Source of the DNA: Pseudomonas fluorescens
GTDB lineage: Bacteria; Pseudomonadota; Gammaproteobacteria; Pseudomonadales; Pseudomonadaceae
Direction of reading: 5' to 3'
Length of the DNA: 64,000 nucleotides
Assembly: GCF_902497875.1 (NCBI RefSeq)
Contig: NZ_CABVHY010000010.1
Location: 153,741 to 217,740 of the forward strand
This document shows positions 1 through 10,247 of this stretch, piece by piece. Positions within the stretch are counted from its first letter, which is position 1, and each line of letters begins with the position of its first letter. The notes under the pieces were generated by a model. The model had not been told where the DNA came from and did no database searches. It worked only from the letters and a program-made list of their open reading frames with translations. The translations under genes and the position numbers were made by a program.

Positions 1-1114
1 CATTCAAGCGCTCGAGCAGTTTTACACCCCGGTCGCGCATGGGTTTTTCGATGAAGCGATAGTTGAGTTCACTCAACAGCACGATCAGGGTCGCGGCGAT
101 AACCAGGGTCGCAACCGGGTGACCGGCCGGACTCGGCAGCCCCATCGACTGCAGGCGAAAGCAGAGTTCACGGACCAGCAAGTAGGCCGGGATGTGGATC
201 AGATAAATCCCGTAGGAGCGGCTGCCGACCCAGGTCAGCAGGTTTTTCAACGGACCGCGTGGGAACAGGTAATCGCGATTGTAGGAAGCGACCCAGACCA
301 GTACCGCGCAGAGCACGGCCATTGCGCCAATGCGGTAGTGGGTCAAGTTGAAGGGTTCGGTGCCCAATACGCTCAAGATCAAGCCGATGCCAATGAGCAA
401 CGGCACACCGAGCCACGAATGGCGCAACAGCCTGGGTTCCCAACGAGCATGGCTGGGGCGCCCGCTCCAGATCGCCAGCAAAATACCGAGGGCCAGGGCA
501 TCGGTCCTGATCACCATCAGCAAAGGCGTGCGCAGGGTGAAGAGTTGCAGTGCGACCAGCACCAGCAATGCCCAGACCAGACGTTTTCGAAAGACCAGGA
601 TGAACAACGGCAGCAGCATATAAAACTGCTCTTCCAGCGACAGGCTCCAGTAAACAAAGCTGGCCCCATATTCATAGCGGAAGAAGCTGTCGGCAAAACG
701 GAAATTGGCAAACTGCAGGAAGCCCGCCAGGGTCGCCTGAAGGTTGGCCTGCAGGGTGCCGAAGGCCCCGGACTGATTGAGAAACAGACTGGCCAGCAAA
801 ATCAGCAGCAGCCACAACCAGGCTGACGGCAGCAGACGGAAGGCCCGGCGAATCCAGAAGTTGCGGGTTTGCTGCCAGAACTCCTCGCGGGAGGTGCAGC
901 CTTGCAAGGCCGGGAGCAGACTGCGGGCAATGACGAATCCGGAAATCGCAAAAAACAGATCGACTCCCCACCAAAGCTGAAAACGTGCCGTGATCGCCTG
1001 CAGCAACGGCACCGGCCCGGCAAACAAACTATCCTGCAGGTGATGGAACAGCACGCTGAGCACGGCAATCGCGCGCAACACCTCGATGTCCATGATCCGT
1101 TTGTCGTTCTTCAT
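1..1114 (-). CDS. Acyltransferase 3 family membrane protein (partial)
   Basis: The frame is open from an ATG at 1114 to the left edge of the window, so the C-terminus is missing. It starts MKNDKRIMDIEVLRAIAVLS, the usual opening of acyltransferase-3 O-acetyltransferases, followed by FHHL and several hydrophobic helices. A late segment reads SYGIYLIHIPAYLLV and the visible end is NYRFIEKPMRDRG, both typical of this family. Such inner-membrane enzymes acetylate O-antigen or other glycans. The start overlaps the stop of the upstream methyltransferase by 4 bp (ATGA), so it is the last visible gene of a leftward operon. I see no frameshift. The glycan substrate is inferred from the neighbours only. 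Confidence 0.85.
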   Translation of the reverse strand, partial: MKNDKRIMDIEVLRAIAVLSVLFHHLQDSLFAGPVPLLQAITARFQLWWGVDLFFAISGFVIARSLLPALQGCTSREEFWQQTRNFWIRRAFRLLPSAWLWLLLILLASLFLNQSGAFGTLQANLQATLAGFLQFANFRFADSFFRYEYGASFVYWSLSLEEQFYMLLPLFILVFRKRLVWALLVLVALQLFTLRTPLLMVIRTDALALGILLAIWSGRPSHARWEPRLLRHSWLGVPLLIGIGLILSVLGTEPFNLTHYRIGAMAVLCAVLVWVASYNRDYLFPRGPLKNLLTWVGSRSYGIYLIHIPAYLLVRELCFRLQSMGLPSPAGHPVATLVIAATLIVLLSELNYRFIEKPMRDRGVKLLERLN

Positions 1115-2010
1115 CGGCGTCCTGCTTCTGAAGCTGTGTGCGGCGTGCCCGGCTTGCGGGCAATGATCACCTGGCTCTTGGGCATGAACTGATCCAGCAG
1201 TTGCTTGATCGCCAGGCCATTGGGCTGCGCCAGCAGCTCCTGCCAGGTTCTCGCCCACCCCTCCATCAATGGCGGATAAGGGGCGTGAATCCGATCGCGC
1301 ACGGCACCGCCGAGATCGCGTCCGGCGGCCCGTTCACTGGCCCAGAAAAAGATCATGCCCATGACCCAGAAGAAACCGCTGGCCTGACGATGCTCAATGA
1401 CCAGGCCGGCGTCTTCAACCAGCGCGGCAAAGCGCTCCCGGGAAAATATCTGAATGTGATTGGGCGACTGGTAATAACCCGGCGGCGCAATACCTTTCTG
1501 CAACTCCTCGCCCACGGCGTCCGGAACACTGAGCAGATACTGCGCACCGGGGCAGCCCATTCTCACCAGCTCGGCCATGAATTGCTCGGGCTGGTCGACA
1601 TGCTCCAGCACTTCCATGCAGACAATCTTGTTCGCACAGCCATCGGCCAAGGGCAGCGGCAAGCTGTTGCTGACCAGGCCCAGAGAAGGGACTTGAGTCT
1701 GAGCGCCGACCTGCCGCGCAAGCTCGCGAACCTTGTCGAATTCGCTGTCGGTAAAGATCACCGAAGCTCCCTGGCGCATCGCAAACAACGTGGCGACACC
1801 CTCGCCGCAGCCGACATCGAGCAACGTATCCTCGGCACCGATGGCAAAGCCTTTGAGCAGTTCACCGCTGTCGTTCAGAAACCAGCCATCGAGCACCGCG
1901 TCGTGAAAACCGATATCACGCGGCGACACTGTGACCGCAGGCTCCGCCACGGGCGCCAGCAGGGGTTCGGCCGGTACGCCACGCAGACGCCTCATCAGGG
2001 AGCCAATCAT
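1111..2010 (-). CDS. Class I SAM-dependent methyltransferase
   Basis: This 299-residue protein has a clear SAM-binding motif I (LLDVGCGEGVATLFA, about residues 63-77), an acidic residue after strand 2 (FTDSEFD) and a motif resembling ALEH-type signatures (CMEVLEHVDQPEQF). It belongs to the class I Rossmann-fold methyltransferases. It overlaps both neighbours by 4 bp and sits between glycosyltransferases and an acyltransferase. It therefore probably methylates a sugar of the surface polysaccharide, perhaps at the chain end. In P. aeruginosa a comparable set (two glycosyltransferases, methyltransferase, acyltransferase) lies beside the D-rhamnan cluster. The exact substrate cannot be read from sequence. 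Confidence 0.85.
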   Translation of the reverse strand: MIGSLMRRLRGVPAEPLLAPVAEPAVTVSPRDIGFHDAVLDGWFLNDSGELLKGFAIGAEDTLLDVGCGEGVATLFAMRQGASVIFTDSEFDKVRELARQVGAQTQVPSLGLVSNSLPLPLADGCANKIVCMEVLEHVDQPEQFMAELVRMGCPGAQYLLSVPDAVGEELQKGIAPPGYYQSPNHIQIFSRERFAALVEDAGLVIEHRQASGFFWVMGMIFFWASERAAGRDLGGAVRDRIHAPYPPLMEGWARTWQELLAQPNGLAIKQLLDQFMPKSQVIIARKPGTPHTASEAGRR

Positions 2011-3311
2011 GCGGGTGGGGTTCCCACGGCGAGTGCCTTGCGGCTATCGAGCAGCTGCGCGAAAAAGCCTTTCAGGTGGCGTTCGGCGCTGGCCTGACTG
2101 CAGAATTTTTCCAGGCTGTGCACCGCATGCGCGGACATTCGCGCATAGCGCTCGAGATCGTCTTTGGCCACTTCATAGCTGGCCTGGTAAGCCGAGCACA
2201 ACGAGTCCCAGTCTGTGATGTAACGCAGCGTGCGGTAGGCCGCTCGAGGATCGTGCGGCCAGGCGGTGAGCTCATCCGTCGAGTCGACGATGAAGGTGTT
2301 ATCGCTGTCCACATAGTCGGCCATAGCCGTATTGCAGGGGGCAACGGCGGGTTTGCCACAGGACATGAACTCCATCAGCGGCAGGCACTGGCCTTCGCCG
2401 TACGAGCTGTTGACCACATAGCTGGTGGCTTCCACCAGCCGCTCATAGTCCGGGTCGGCCAGGTAACCGTGGATCAACACGATACGGCAGCGATAGGACT
2501 GGTTTTTGTAGAGGTGGTGCAGCATGTCGTTCAGCGCGTCTTCGATGTCATGGTGGGTCAGCTTCAACACCAGGGTCGCATCGGCGGTATCGCGGAATGT
2601 CGTGCAGAAGGCACTGAGCATGTCCTCCCAGTTCTTGCGCCCGTCATAGGGATTGAGCACGGAGGTATAGACCACGCCATCGAGCCGCAACTCGCAATCC
2701 TGCGTCGGCGCATCGATGTCGATTGGTTGGCCTTCGCGCAAGGCTGGCGGTCCGTAGGGGCGCAGGTCCAGCTCACGGCTATCGATCAGCAAACCGCGCA
2801 AATTGAGTGTCACCTGCTCGGCTTGCGGCTGCCTGGCAAGCTGCCGGCCACGCGTGGCGAACCTGTCCCAGACCGGTGCCGGGATGGCGCAGACCGGATA
2901 GTCCGGGCCCATGACATCGCGCACCGCCTTCACCGTGAAACTGGAGTGGGTAATCGCCGCACCCGACGCGCCCAGTACCAGGCGCCAGTCATGCCGGGGT
3001 TCGCCTTGCCAGCTTTCGGTGGGGATGGTGCTGAACTCCCAGGCGAACACCGGGATGGTCGGGCAGGCATAGTGGAGCGGGGTGCGGTGCGGCGGCGAGA
3101 AGGACAGAAATACGCATTCTTCACCGCGACTCAGACAGTCGAAGTACAAGCGGTCGACCAGTTCGTCGGGGTTACTGACTTCGATGACCTGCCCCAGCCG
3201 TTCGAGCACCGGGCGGTACTCCTTGAGCACGAAGTAGTAGCTGTACTCCGGCCGGCCGAGGTTCTGCTGGATGGTGCTCTTGTTGGTTTCCGAATGGATG
3301 ATGATCAGCAT
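2007..3311 (-). CDS. GT4-type glycosyltransferase
   Basis: This 434-residue protein has the C-terminal half of a GT-B glycosyltransferase. It contains a donor-site segment SYGEGQCLPLMEFMSCGKPA, with the acidic residue of the E-x7-E pattern, and an upstream VYTSVLNPYDGRKNWEDML of the kind that starts the second Rossmann domain. The N-terminus (NLGRPEYSYYFVLKEYRPVL) is nearly the same as in the next gene upstream, so the two are tandem paralogues. Its start overlaps the upstream gene by 7 bp and its end overlaps the methyltransferase by 4 bp. It probably adds sugars to the surface polysaccharide in the cytoplasm. Donor and acceptor are unknown. Confidence 0.82.
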   Translation of the reverse strand: MLIIIHSETNKSTIQQNLGRPEYSYYFVLKEYRPVLERLGQVIEVSNPDELVDRLYFDCLSRGEECVFLSFSPPHRTPLHYACPTIPVFAWEFSTIPTESWQGEPRHDWRLVLGASGAAITHSSFTVKAVRDVMGPDYPVCAIPAPVWDRFATRGRQLARQPQAEQVTLNLRGLLIDSRELDLRPYGPPALREGQPIDIDAPTQDCELRLDGVVYTSVLNPYDGRKNWEDMLSAFCTTFRDTADATLVLKLTHHDIEDALNDMLHHLYKNQSYRCRIVLIHGYLADPDYERLVEATSYVVNSSYGEGQCLPLMEFMSCGKPAVAPCNTAMADYVDSDNTFIVDSTDELTAWPHDPRAAYRTLRYITDWDSLCSAYQASYEVAKDDLERYARMSAHAVHSLEKFCSQASAERHLKGFFAQLLDSRKALAVGTPPA

Positions 3312-4885
3312 GATGCGTTGTCCGCCACAGCCACAGTCGGCGCACTCGCGACCTCAGTCGTCGGGACCCGCCCGAAAAAGTCCGCCAGGCGCTGCTGCAC
3401 GGGGGCGAAGGCGCAGTAGTCACGCATACGTTCAGTCGCCGCCTCGGACATCGTCTGGTAGGTCTCAGGTTGTTCTTTGGCCATCCGGTAACTGGCCTGG
3501 TAGGCGTTTTTAAGCGAACCCCAGTCGGGGCGATGACGCATCGTGCGAAACAGGATACGCGCATCTTGCGGCCAGACTGCCGGCTCCTGGCTGGACTTGA
3601 CGACAAAGGCCACACTCTCGTCGATGTAGTCTTCCATAGCGGTATGCGTCGGTGCGAGAACCGGTTTGCCACAGGCCATGAACTCCATCAGCGGCAGACA
3701 AAGCCCCTCGCAACGGGAGGCATTGACATAGAAACTGGCAGCCCCGTAGAGACGGGCATATTGCTCATCATCCAGATAACCATGCATGACGACGACCCGA
3801 CAGGCAAAGGGTGATAACTGCGAGAGCAAGGTGAGCATCTCGACGTAGTACAGGGACAAATCGCTCTGGGTCATCTTCAGCACCAGCGTGGCATCTTCTA
3901 CGTCACGCATGGCCCAACAAAAGGCCGTGATCAACTGGTGCCAGTTCTTGCGACCATCATTGGGGTTAAAGACACTGACGTAGACCACTCCCTCGACCCG
4001 GGTTTCCACCCGCTCTGTGGTGTTCGGAAGCACGGCTTGCGGATGCTCGTCCGAAGGCTCCGGTTGCGGCTCAGGCACAGGCACAGGTTCGAGGACTGGC
4101 TCGGGGACCGGCACCACAACCAGCGCACGCGTCGGTCGCAGGCCAGTGACCACGGTCCGGACCTGCTCGGGGACCAGGTCTCTGAGCGCTTCCCGGTACC
4201 ACTGAACCAGGTAGTGCCTGCTGATGAACAGGCGTCGCCGCCAGGTCAGGGGTGGGACCTCGATCACCGCTTCGCATGCTGGCAATTCCACCGGCGCCAC
4301 CACCTCTGCAATCACTGGCGCAATCAAACCGTCAGCGGACAGCCCGAGCCTGTGGCTGTCGATGATGCAGCCTTTGATTTGCAGGGTGGTTCCGGGATTG
4401 ATCGCCACACTCGGATACTGACTACGTATACCGGCGAAGTTTTCCCACAGCGGCGTGGGCAGCACCAGCACGGGGAAGTCTTCCCCCAACGCCTTGCGCA
4501 CGGCACGGGCGGTATGGCTGGAGAGTGTGATAACCCGACCATGACGAGCGAGTGTGCGGCTCCAGTCCTGATGCGGATCGTTATCCCACTGTTCATCCGG
4601 GATCGAGTCGAATTCCCAAGCCACTACGCAGAGGGTCGGGCAGTCCAGGTCGGTCGGGGTCTTGTGAGGCGGCGAGAATGAGAGAAACAGGCAGTCCTGG
4701 CCGTCATGCAGGAGTTGCTGGTAGAGCGGGTCGACTTCGGCTGTCGACTGCACCACATGAACCCGCCCAAGGCTTTCGAGAACCGGACGGTAGGCCTTGA
4801 GTACGAAGTAATAACTGTATTCGGGACGACCGAGGCTTTGGCTGATCGAGCTGTCGTTGACGTCCGAGTAAAGAATGAAATTCAT
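3305..4885 (-). CDS. GT4-type glycosyltransferase, paralogue with Pro/Glu-rich insert
   Basis: This is the first gene of the leftward operon, 526 residues. It shares with its downstream paralogue the N-terminal SLGRPEYSYYFVLKAYRPVL, VVAWEFDSIPDEQW, and the donor-site segment SRCEGLCLPLMEFMACGKPV. The extra length comes from the middle: a basic segment (about 215-255) followed by a low-complexity stretch of repeated PVPEP/LEPVP units (about 258-280). That stretch looks like a flexible linker between the two Rossmann domains. A cytoplasmic glycosyltransferase role in polysaccharide assembly is inferred from the family and context. Confidence 0.82.
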   Translation of the reverse strand: MNFILYSDVNDSSISQSLGRPEYSYYFVLKAYRPVLESLGRVHVVQSTAEVDPLYQQLLHDGQDCLFLSFSPPHKTPTDLDCPTLCVVAWEFDSIPDEQWDNDPHQDWSRTLARHGRVITLSSHTARAVRKALGEDFPVLVLPTPLWENFAGIRSQYPSVAINPGTTLQIKGCIIDSHRLGLSADGLIAPVIAEVVAPVELPACEAVIEVPPLTWRRRLFISRHYLVQWYREALRDLVPEQVRTVVTGLRPTRALVVVPVPEPVLEPVPVPEPQPEPSDEHPQAVLPNTTERVETRVEGVVYVSVFNPNDGRKNWHQLITAFCWAMRDVEDATLVLKMTQSDLSLYYVEMLTLLSQLSPFACRVVVMHGYLDDEQYARLYGAASFYVNASRCEGLCLPLMEFMACGKPVLAPTHTAMEDYIDESVAFVVKSSQEPAVWPQDARILFRTMRHRPDWGSLKNAYQASYRMAKEQPETYQTMSEAATERMRDYCAFAPVQQRLADFFGRVPTTEVASAPTVAVADNASC

Positions 4886-5310
4886 GGCATCCCACGATGA
4901 AGCCGCCGTTGGGCAGATTCACTCTATGACGGTAGAGCCATTGACGAAGTCCTGCGTACACAGAGGCTTCGTCGATCGTCCTCATGCCCGTCTACGTTCT
5001 TGTTTTATTGGTCAGCTTTGCCTGGCCAGACAGCAGCCTTGCTGATCGCTGGGCGGTGGCGAAGAGGGCCATTCTAAACACATCCGTTGGGGATCCGTGA
5101 ACAGCTCGATAAGAAAAAATGGGCTATACACACGAGAACTGACCAGTCACGGATGGACTTGTTGAAATTGCCGGTCAATTGGGACAGATTGTCTGAAAAC
5201 AATGACAACAAAGAATTTCGCACCATGGAAAACCTGAAAAATTACTCAGGATTCTCCGATTCTCGGCCCAGCCTGAGGGTGCCGAAGTTTACTGATTGAG
5301 GGGCTGCTGC
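4886..5310. promoter_or_regulatory. Divergent intergenic region of the polysaccharide operons
   Basis: About 425 bp separate the leftward glycosyltransferase operon from the rightward rmd-gmd operon. It must hold both promoters. The part around 5090-5230 is AT-rich compared with the flanking genes. I see no convincing protein-coding frame and could not fix -10/-35 boxes with confidence. Confidence 0.4.
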
Positions 5311-6682
<1,372 letters not shown>

Positions 6683-6685
6683 GGC

Positions 6686-6811
6686 ATGCTGATTCCCGTG
6701 ATGCTTTCCGGCGGTGCCGGAACTCGACTGTGGCCGGTTTCGCGCGGCGGCGAGTACCTGGGAGAGGACGATATCGTTCGCTTCGAAGATAGATACGCAA
6801 GGACGGTCTGA
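6686..6811 (+). pseudogene. wbpW: wbpW remnant: ends of a GDP-mannose pyrophosphorylase/PMI fused in frame
   Basis: This 41-codon frame reads MLIPVMLSGGAGTRLWPVSR and then continues as GEYLGEDDIVRFEDRYARTV. The first part is the N-terminal nucleotide-binding signature of type II mannose-1-phosphate guanylyltransferase/phosphomannose isomerase. The last part matches the C-terminal end of the same family, which is normally about 480 residues long. An in-frame deletion of more than 400 codons has joined the two ends. It keeps the gene position between gmd and wzm, and its stop precedes the wzm ATG without a gap. No enzyme activity is expected; GDP-mannose would have to come from another GMP such as AlgA or PslB. 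Confidence 0.88.
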
Positions 6812-7609
6812 ATGCTGCTTAACCTGTATCGCTCGCTGTGGGGCTACCGGGGTTTCATCCTCGGCAGCGTCAAGCGTGAGTTCCAAGCGCGCTATCGCAA
6901 CTCGTTGTTCGGTGCCCTCTGGACCGTGCTCAACCCATTGTCGATGATCGTCGTCTACACGGTGATTTTTTCCCAGGTCATGCGCGCCCGGTTACCCGGC
7001 GTGGAAGACAGTCTGGCCTACAGCGTGTACCTCTGCGCAGGCCTGCTGACCTGGGGGCTGTTCTCCGAAATCACCCTGCGCAGCCAGAGCATGTTTCTGG
7101 AAAATGCCAATCTGCTGAAGAAGATCAGCTTTCCGCGGATCTGCCTGCCGGTGATCGTGCTGCTCAATGCCGCGATCAACTTCGCGATCATCCTCGGCTT
7201 GTTTCTGGGCTTCCTGCTGATCAGCGGACGGCTGCCCGGCATGGCGTTGCTGGCGCTGGTGCCGCTGCTGATATTGCAGGTGGTTTTCTCGGCCGGCCTG
7301 GGGATGATTCTCGGGGTGTTGAACGTGTTCTTCCGTGATGTCGGGCAGTTCTTCGGCATCCTCCTGCAGTTCTGGTTCTGGCTGACGCCCATCGTCTATC
7401 CGATGGCGATCCTTCCCGAGCCGATTCAACATCTGCTCGGTTTCAATCCGCTGACCGCGCTGATGCACAGTTACCAGAACCTGTTTCTTTACAACCAATG
7501 GCCGGTCTGGAGTTCGCTGACGCCGATGCTGGTCATCGGCGTGCTGTTTTGTATTATGGGGCTGCGGCTATTCCGCCAGCGCGTCGGCGAAATGGTGGAT
7601 GAACTCTGA
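6812..7609 (+). CDS. wzm: Polysaccharide ABC exporter, permease subunit
   Basis: This 265-residue protein belongs to the ABC-2 polysaccharide export permeases. It has an N-terminal amphipathic start (MLLNLYRSLWGYRGFILGSV), the motif YRNSLFGALWTVLNPL and about six hydrophobic helices. With Wzt it exports undecaprenyl-linked O-polysaccharide across the inner membrane. It begins directly after the wbpW remnant stop and its last base is the first of the wzt ATG, so the two are translationally coupled. In P. aeruginosa the same gene pair exports the D-rhamnan common antigen. Confidence 0.93.
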   Translation: MLLNLYRSLWGYRGFILGSVKREFQARYRNSLFGALWTVLNPLSMIVVYTVIFSQVMRARLPGVEDSLAYSVYLCAGLLTWGLFSEITLRSQSMFLENANLLKKISFPRICLPVIVLLNAAINFAIILGLFLGFLLISGRLPGMALLALVPLLILQVVFSAGLGMILGVLNVFFRDVGQFFGILLQFWFWLTPIVYPMAILPEPIQHLLGFNPLTALMHSYQNLFLYNQWPVWSSLTPMLVIGVLFCIMGLRLFRQRVGEMVDEL

Positions 7610-8874
7610 TGGGACACATACGCGTCAGCGGCCTGGGCAAGGCCTACAAACAGTATCCGAACCGCTGGAGCCGGCTGTTCGAATGGCTCATCCCCTTCTC
7701 CCGGGTACGGCATCACCAGCACTGGGTCTTGCAAGGTGTCGATTTCGAAATCGCCCCCGGCGAAGCCGTCGGGATCGTCGGCGTCAACGGCGCTGGCAAG
7801 AGCACCTTGTTGAAGATGATCACCGGCACCACCCAACCCACCTGTGGGCAGATTGAGTTGCACGGGCGGGTCGCCGCGCTGCTGGAACTGGGCATGGGTT
7901 TCCATCCCGATTTCACCGGGCGCCAGAACGTCTTCATGGCCGGCCAGTTGCTGGGCATGCAGGTGGAAGAAATCGAGGCGCTGATGCCGGAAATCGAAAG
8001 CTTCGCAGAGATTGGCGAAGCGATTGATCAGCCGGTACGCACCTACTCCAGTGGCATGCAGATGCGTCTGGCCTTCAGTGTCGCCACGGCGCGCCGACCG
8101 GACATTCTGATCGTCGATGAAGCGCTGTCGGTGGGTGACGCCTACTTCCAGCACAAGAGCTTCGAACGCATCCGCAGCTTCCGCAAGGCCGGTTCTACCT
8201 TGCTGATCGTTTCCCATGATCGTTCGGCGATCCAGTCGATCTGCGATACCGCGATTCTCCTTGAGCAAGGGCGCATGGCGATGCGCGGCAAGCCCGAAGA
8301 GGTGATGGATTACTACAACGCGATGCTCGCCGAACGCGAAGGCCAGACGGTCCGTCAGGAGATGCTCGCCAACGGTCAGGTACAGACCATATCCGGAACC
8401 GGTGAAGCCGGCATCTTGAGTGTGCGTTTGCTCGACCAGCGCCAGCGTTCGGTGGAAGTGGCCGAGGTTGGTCAGCCAATGGTGCTGGAGGTCCAGGTCG
8501 AAGTACGCAAGGACATCGAACGGTTGGTGCTGGGTTTCATGATCAAGGATCGCCTTGGCCAGCCCATGTACGGCATCAATACCCATCGACTGGATCAGGC
8601 ACTGACGGGCCTGAGCGCCGGCGAACGGGTCACCTTCCGCTTTGCCTTCCCCATGCGCCTGGGCAAGGGTAACTACTCCGTCGCCTTGAGCCTGTCGCGC
8701 CTGGACTCGCACCTGGACCGCAATTTCGAATGGCGTGACTATGGTTTAGTGTTCCATGTGATCAATAACCGTCAGGAAGACTTCGTCGGTTGCTCGTGGC
8801 TCGAAGCGCAAACCTCCATCAGCCGATCGACAGAGTCGCCTGCCGAACCCACCGCTTCGCAGGTGCTGCGATGA
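7609..8874 (+). CDS. wzt: Polysaccharide ABC exporter, ATPase with Wzt C-terminal domain
   Basis: This 421-residue protein has an ABC ATPase domain with Walker A GVNGAGKST (58-66), signature YSSGM (146-150) and Walker B ILIVDEAL (166-173). A C-terminal half of about 170 residues corresponds to the Wzt carbohydrate-binding domain that recognises the finished, capped O-chain. Presence of that domain suggests a chain-terminating modification, which fits the methyltransferase encoded on the divergent operon. It pairs with Wzm and overlaps the following glycosyltransferase by 4 bp. Confidence 0.93.
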   Translation: MGHIRVSGLGKAYKQYPNRWSRLFEWLIPFSRVRHHQHWVLQGVDFEIAPGEAVGIVGVNGAGKSTLLKMITGTTQPTCGQIELHGRVAALLELGMGFHPDFTGRQNVFMAGQLLGMQVEEIEALMPEIESFAEIGEAIDQPVRTYSSGMQMRLAFSVATARRPDILIVDEALSVGDAYFQHKSFERIRSFRKAGSTLLIVSHDRSAIQSICDTAILLEQGRMAMRGKPEEVMDYYNAMLAEREGQTVRQEMLANGQVQTISGTGEAGILSVRLLDQRQRSVEVAEVGQPMVLEVQVEVRKDIERLVLGFMIKDRLGQPMYGINTHRLDQALTGLSAGERVTFRFAFPMRLGKGNYSVALSLSRLDSHLDRNFEWRDYGLVFHVINNRQEDFVGCSWLEAQTSISRSTESPAEPTASQVLR

Positions 8875-10247
8875 GGCGCCTGTTGGTTGAATGCACCTAC
8901 GTGTTCGAGCACCCGGACGCCAACTCGGGAATTCAGCGGGTGGTGCGCAATGTCATTCGTGAATTGCCCGACGCCGACGAGGCGCTGGAATGCATTCCGG
9001 TGGTCATGCTCCAGGGCAAACTCTATAAGGTGCTCAGCCTGGCACCGTTCAAGCCGCCAAAGCTGGACCTGATGGGTTTGCGTGTCCGCCTGGAGCAAAT
9101 GGCCAATACCTTCTGGCTGCGCCACCGGACACTCGAGCGACGCCGGCCGTTTCGCCAATCGCTGTTCGCTCGCCGAGTGTTGTACGTAGGTTGCCGTCTG
9201 GTGGCTCTGGCCTGTTTGAGCATTCCGATGCGGATACTCGATCGTTGCGTGAACAAGAACGAAATCCCTGCCCGATGTGTGCCACTGCAACACCAGCCGG
9301 GTGACCAGTTGGTGCTGCTGGATTCGTCCTGGCATGCCGATTTCTTTCCGCTGGCCGAGCAACTCAAGCGTGATGGCGTGGGTATTATCTCGGTGATCTA
9401 CGATCTGATCCCGCTGACTCACCCGCAATTCTGCGACGCCGGACTGGTCAAAGTGTTCAATGACTGGTTCGACTGGATTGCCCGCACGGCGGATGGATAT
9501 GTCGCCATTTCCACCACCATCCGCGATCAGGTCCACCAGGAAATGATCCGCCGGGTGGGCCCCGAGCAGGTCCAGCAGCGCTGGTTCGACTATTTCCACC
9601 TGGGCTCCGAACTGGACCTGAGCCATGAGACGTCAGTGGTGGAACCAGGCCTTGTGCAGCTGTTCAAGCAGCGAACTCCGGTGTTTCTCATGGTCAGCAC
9701 CATCGAGCCGCGCAAGAACCATCGCTATCTGATCGATGCCTTCGAGCGCGCCTGGGCTGCTGGCTCAAGTGCCCGACTGTGCATCGCCGGGCGCATTGGC
9801 TGGAAATGCGACGCCTTGATCGAACGTGTTCGCCACCATCCCGAACTGAACAAGCGCCTGTTCATGTTCAACTCGCTCACCGACAAAAGTCTCGAACATG
9901 CGTATACGCACTCGACGGCGCTGGTATTCCCTTCGTATGTCGAAGGTTTTGGCTTGCCGCTGGTCGAAGCCATGCAGCGTGGCCTGCCAGCGATGGGCAG
10001 CGATATTCCGGTGTTCCGCGAGATTGGCGGCGAGTTCATGGCCTATTTCGATCTGGCGGAGCCACAGAGCCTTGCCGATCTTGTCATGCACATGGAACGC
10101 ACCGGCGAGTTTCCGGCAGTGCGCAATGTCCGCGAGTGGCGCTGGCTGGGTTGGCGCGAAGCCAGTGCGCAGCTGGTCGAGCGTGTCCAGCGCAACCTCA
10201 AGCGTGCGCCGGCCGAGGTAGAGAGGCAGCATGCGGATTGCCCTTAA
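8871..10247 (+). CDS. wbpX: Glycosyltransferase, WbpX-like
   Basis: The ATG at 8871 overlaps the wzt stop (ATGA) and gives a 458-residue protein, almost the length of P. aeruginosa WbpX. A longer frame upstream lies inside wzt and is rejected. The C-terminal GT4 domain shows VSTIEPRKNHRYLIDAFERA and the donor-site segment PSYVEGFGLPLVEAMQRGLP. WbpX-type enzymes extend the D-rhamnan chain from GDP-D-rhamnose in the cytoplasm. The gene symbol rests on position, length and family, not on a close alignment. It overlaps the next gene by 17 bp. Confidence 0.82.
   Translation: MRRLLVECTYVFEHPDANSGIQRVVRNVIRELPDADEALECIPVVMLQGKLYKVLSLAPFKPPKLDLMGLRVRLEQMANTFWLRHRTLERRRPFRQSLFARRVLYVGCRLVALACLSIPMRILDRCVNKNEIPARCVPLQHQPGDQLVLLDSSWHADFFPLAEQLKRDGVGIISVIYDLIPLTHPQFCDAGLVKVFNDWFDWIARTADGYVAISTTIRDQVHQEMIRRVGPEQVQQRWFDYFHLGSELDLSHETSVVEPGLVQLFKQRTPVFLMVSTIEPRKNHRYLIDAFERAWAAGSSARLCIAGRIGWKCDALIERVRHHPELNKRLFMFNSLTDKSLEHAYTHSTALVFPSYVEGFGLPLVEAMQRGLPAMGSDIPVFREIGGEFMAYFDLAEPQSLADLVMHMERTGEFPAVRNVREWRWLGWREASAQLVERVQRNLKRAPAEVERQHADCP

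Noticed and set aside
1..1114. Apparent fragmentation of the left-edge gene
   Set aside because: Short frames on both strands suggest fragments, but one continuous minus-strand frame runs to the window edge without a stop, so it is an intact, edge-truncated acyltransferase.
2076..3419. A 447-residue open frame on the plus strand
   Set aside because: It overlaps a well-supported glycosyltransferase on the minus strand and has no recognisable motif.
7489..8712. A 407-residue minus-strand frame across wzt
   Set aside because: Antisense of the ABC ATPase with Walker motifs; no domain of its own.
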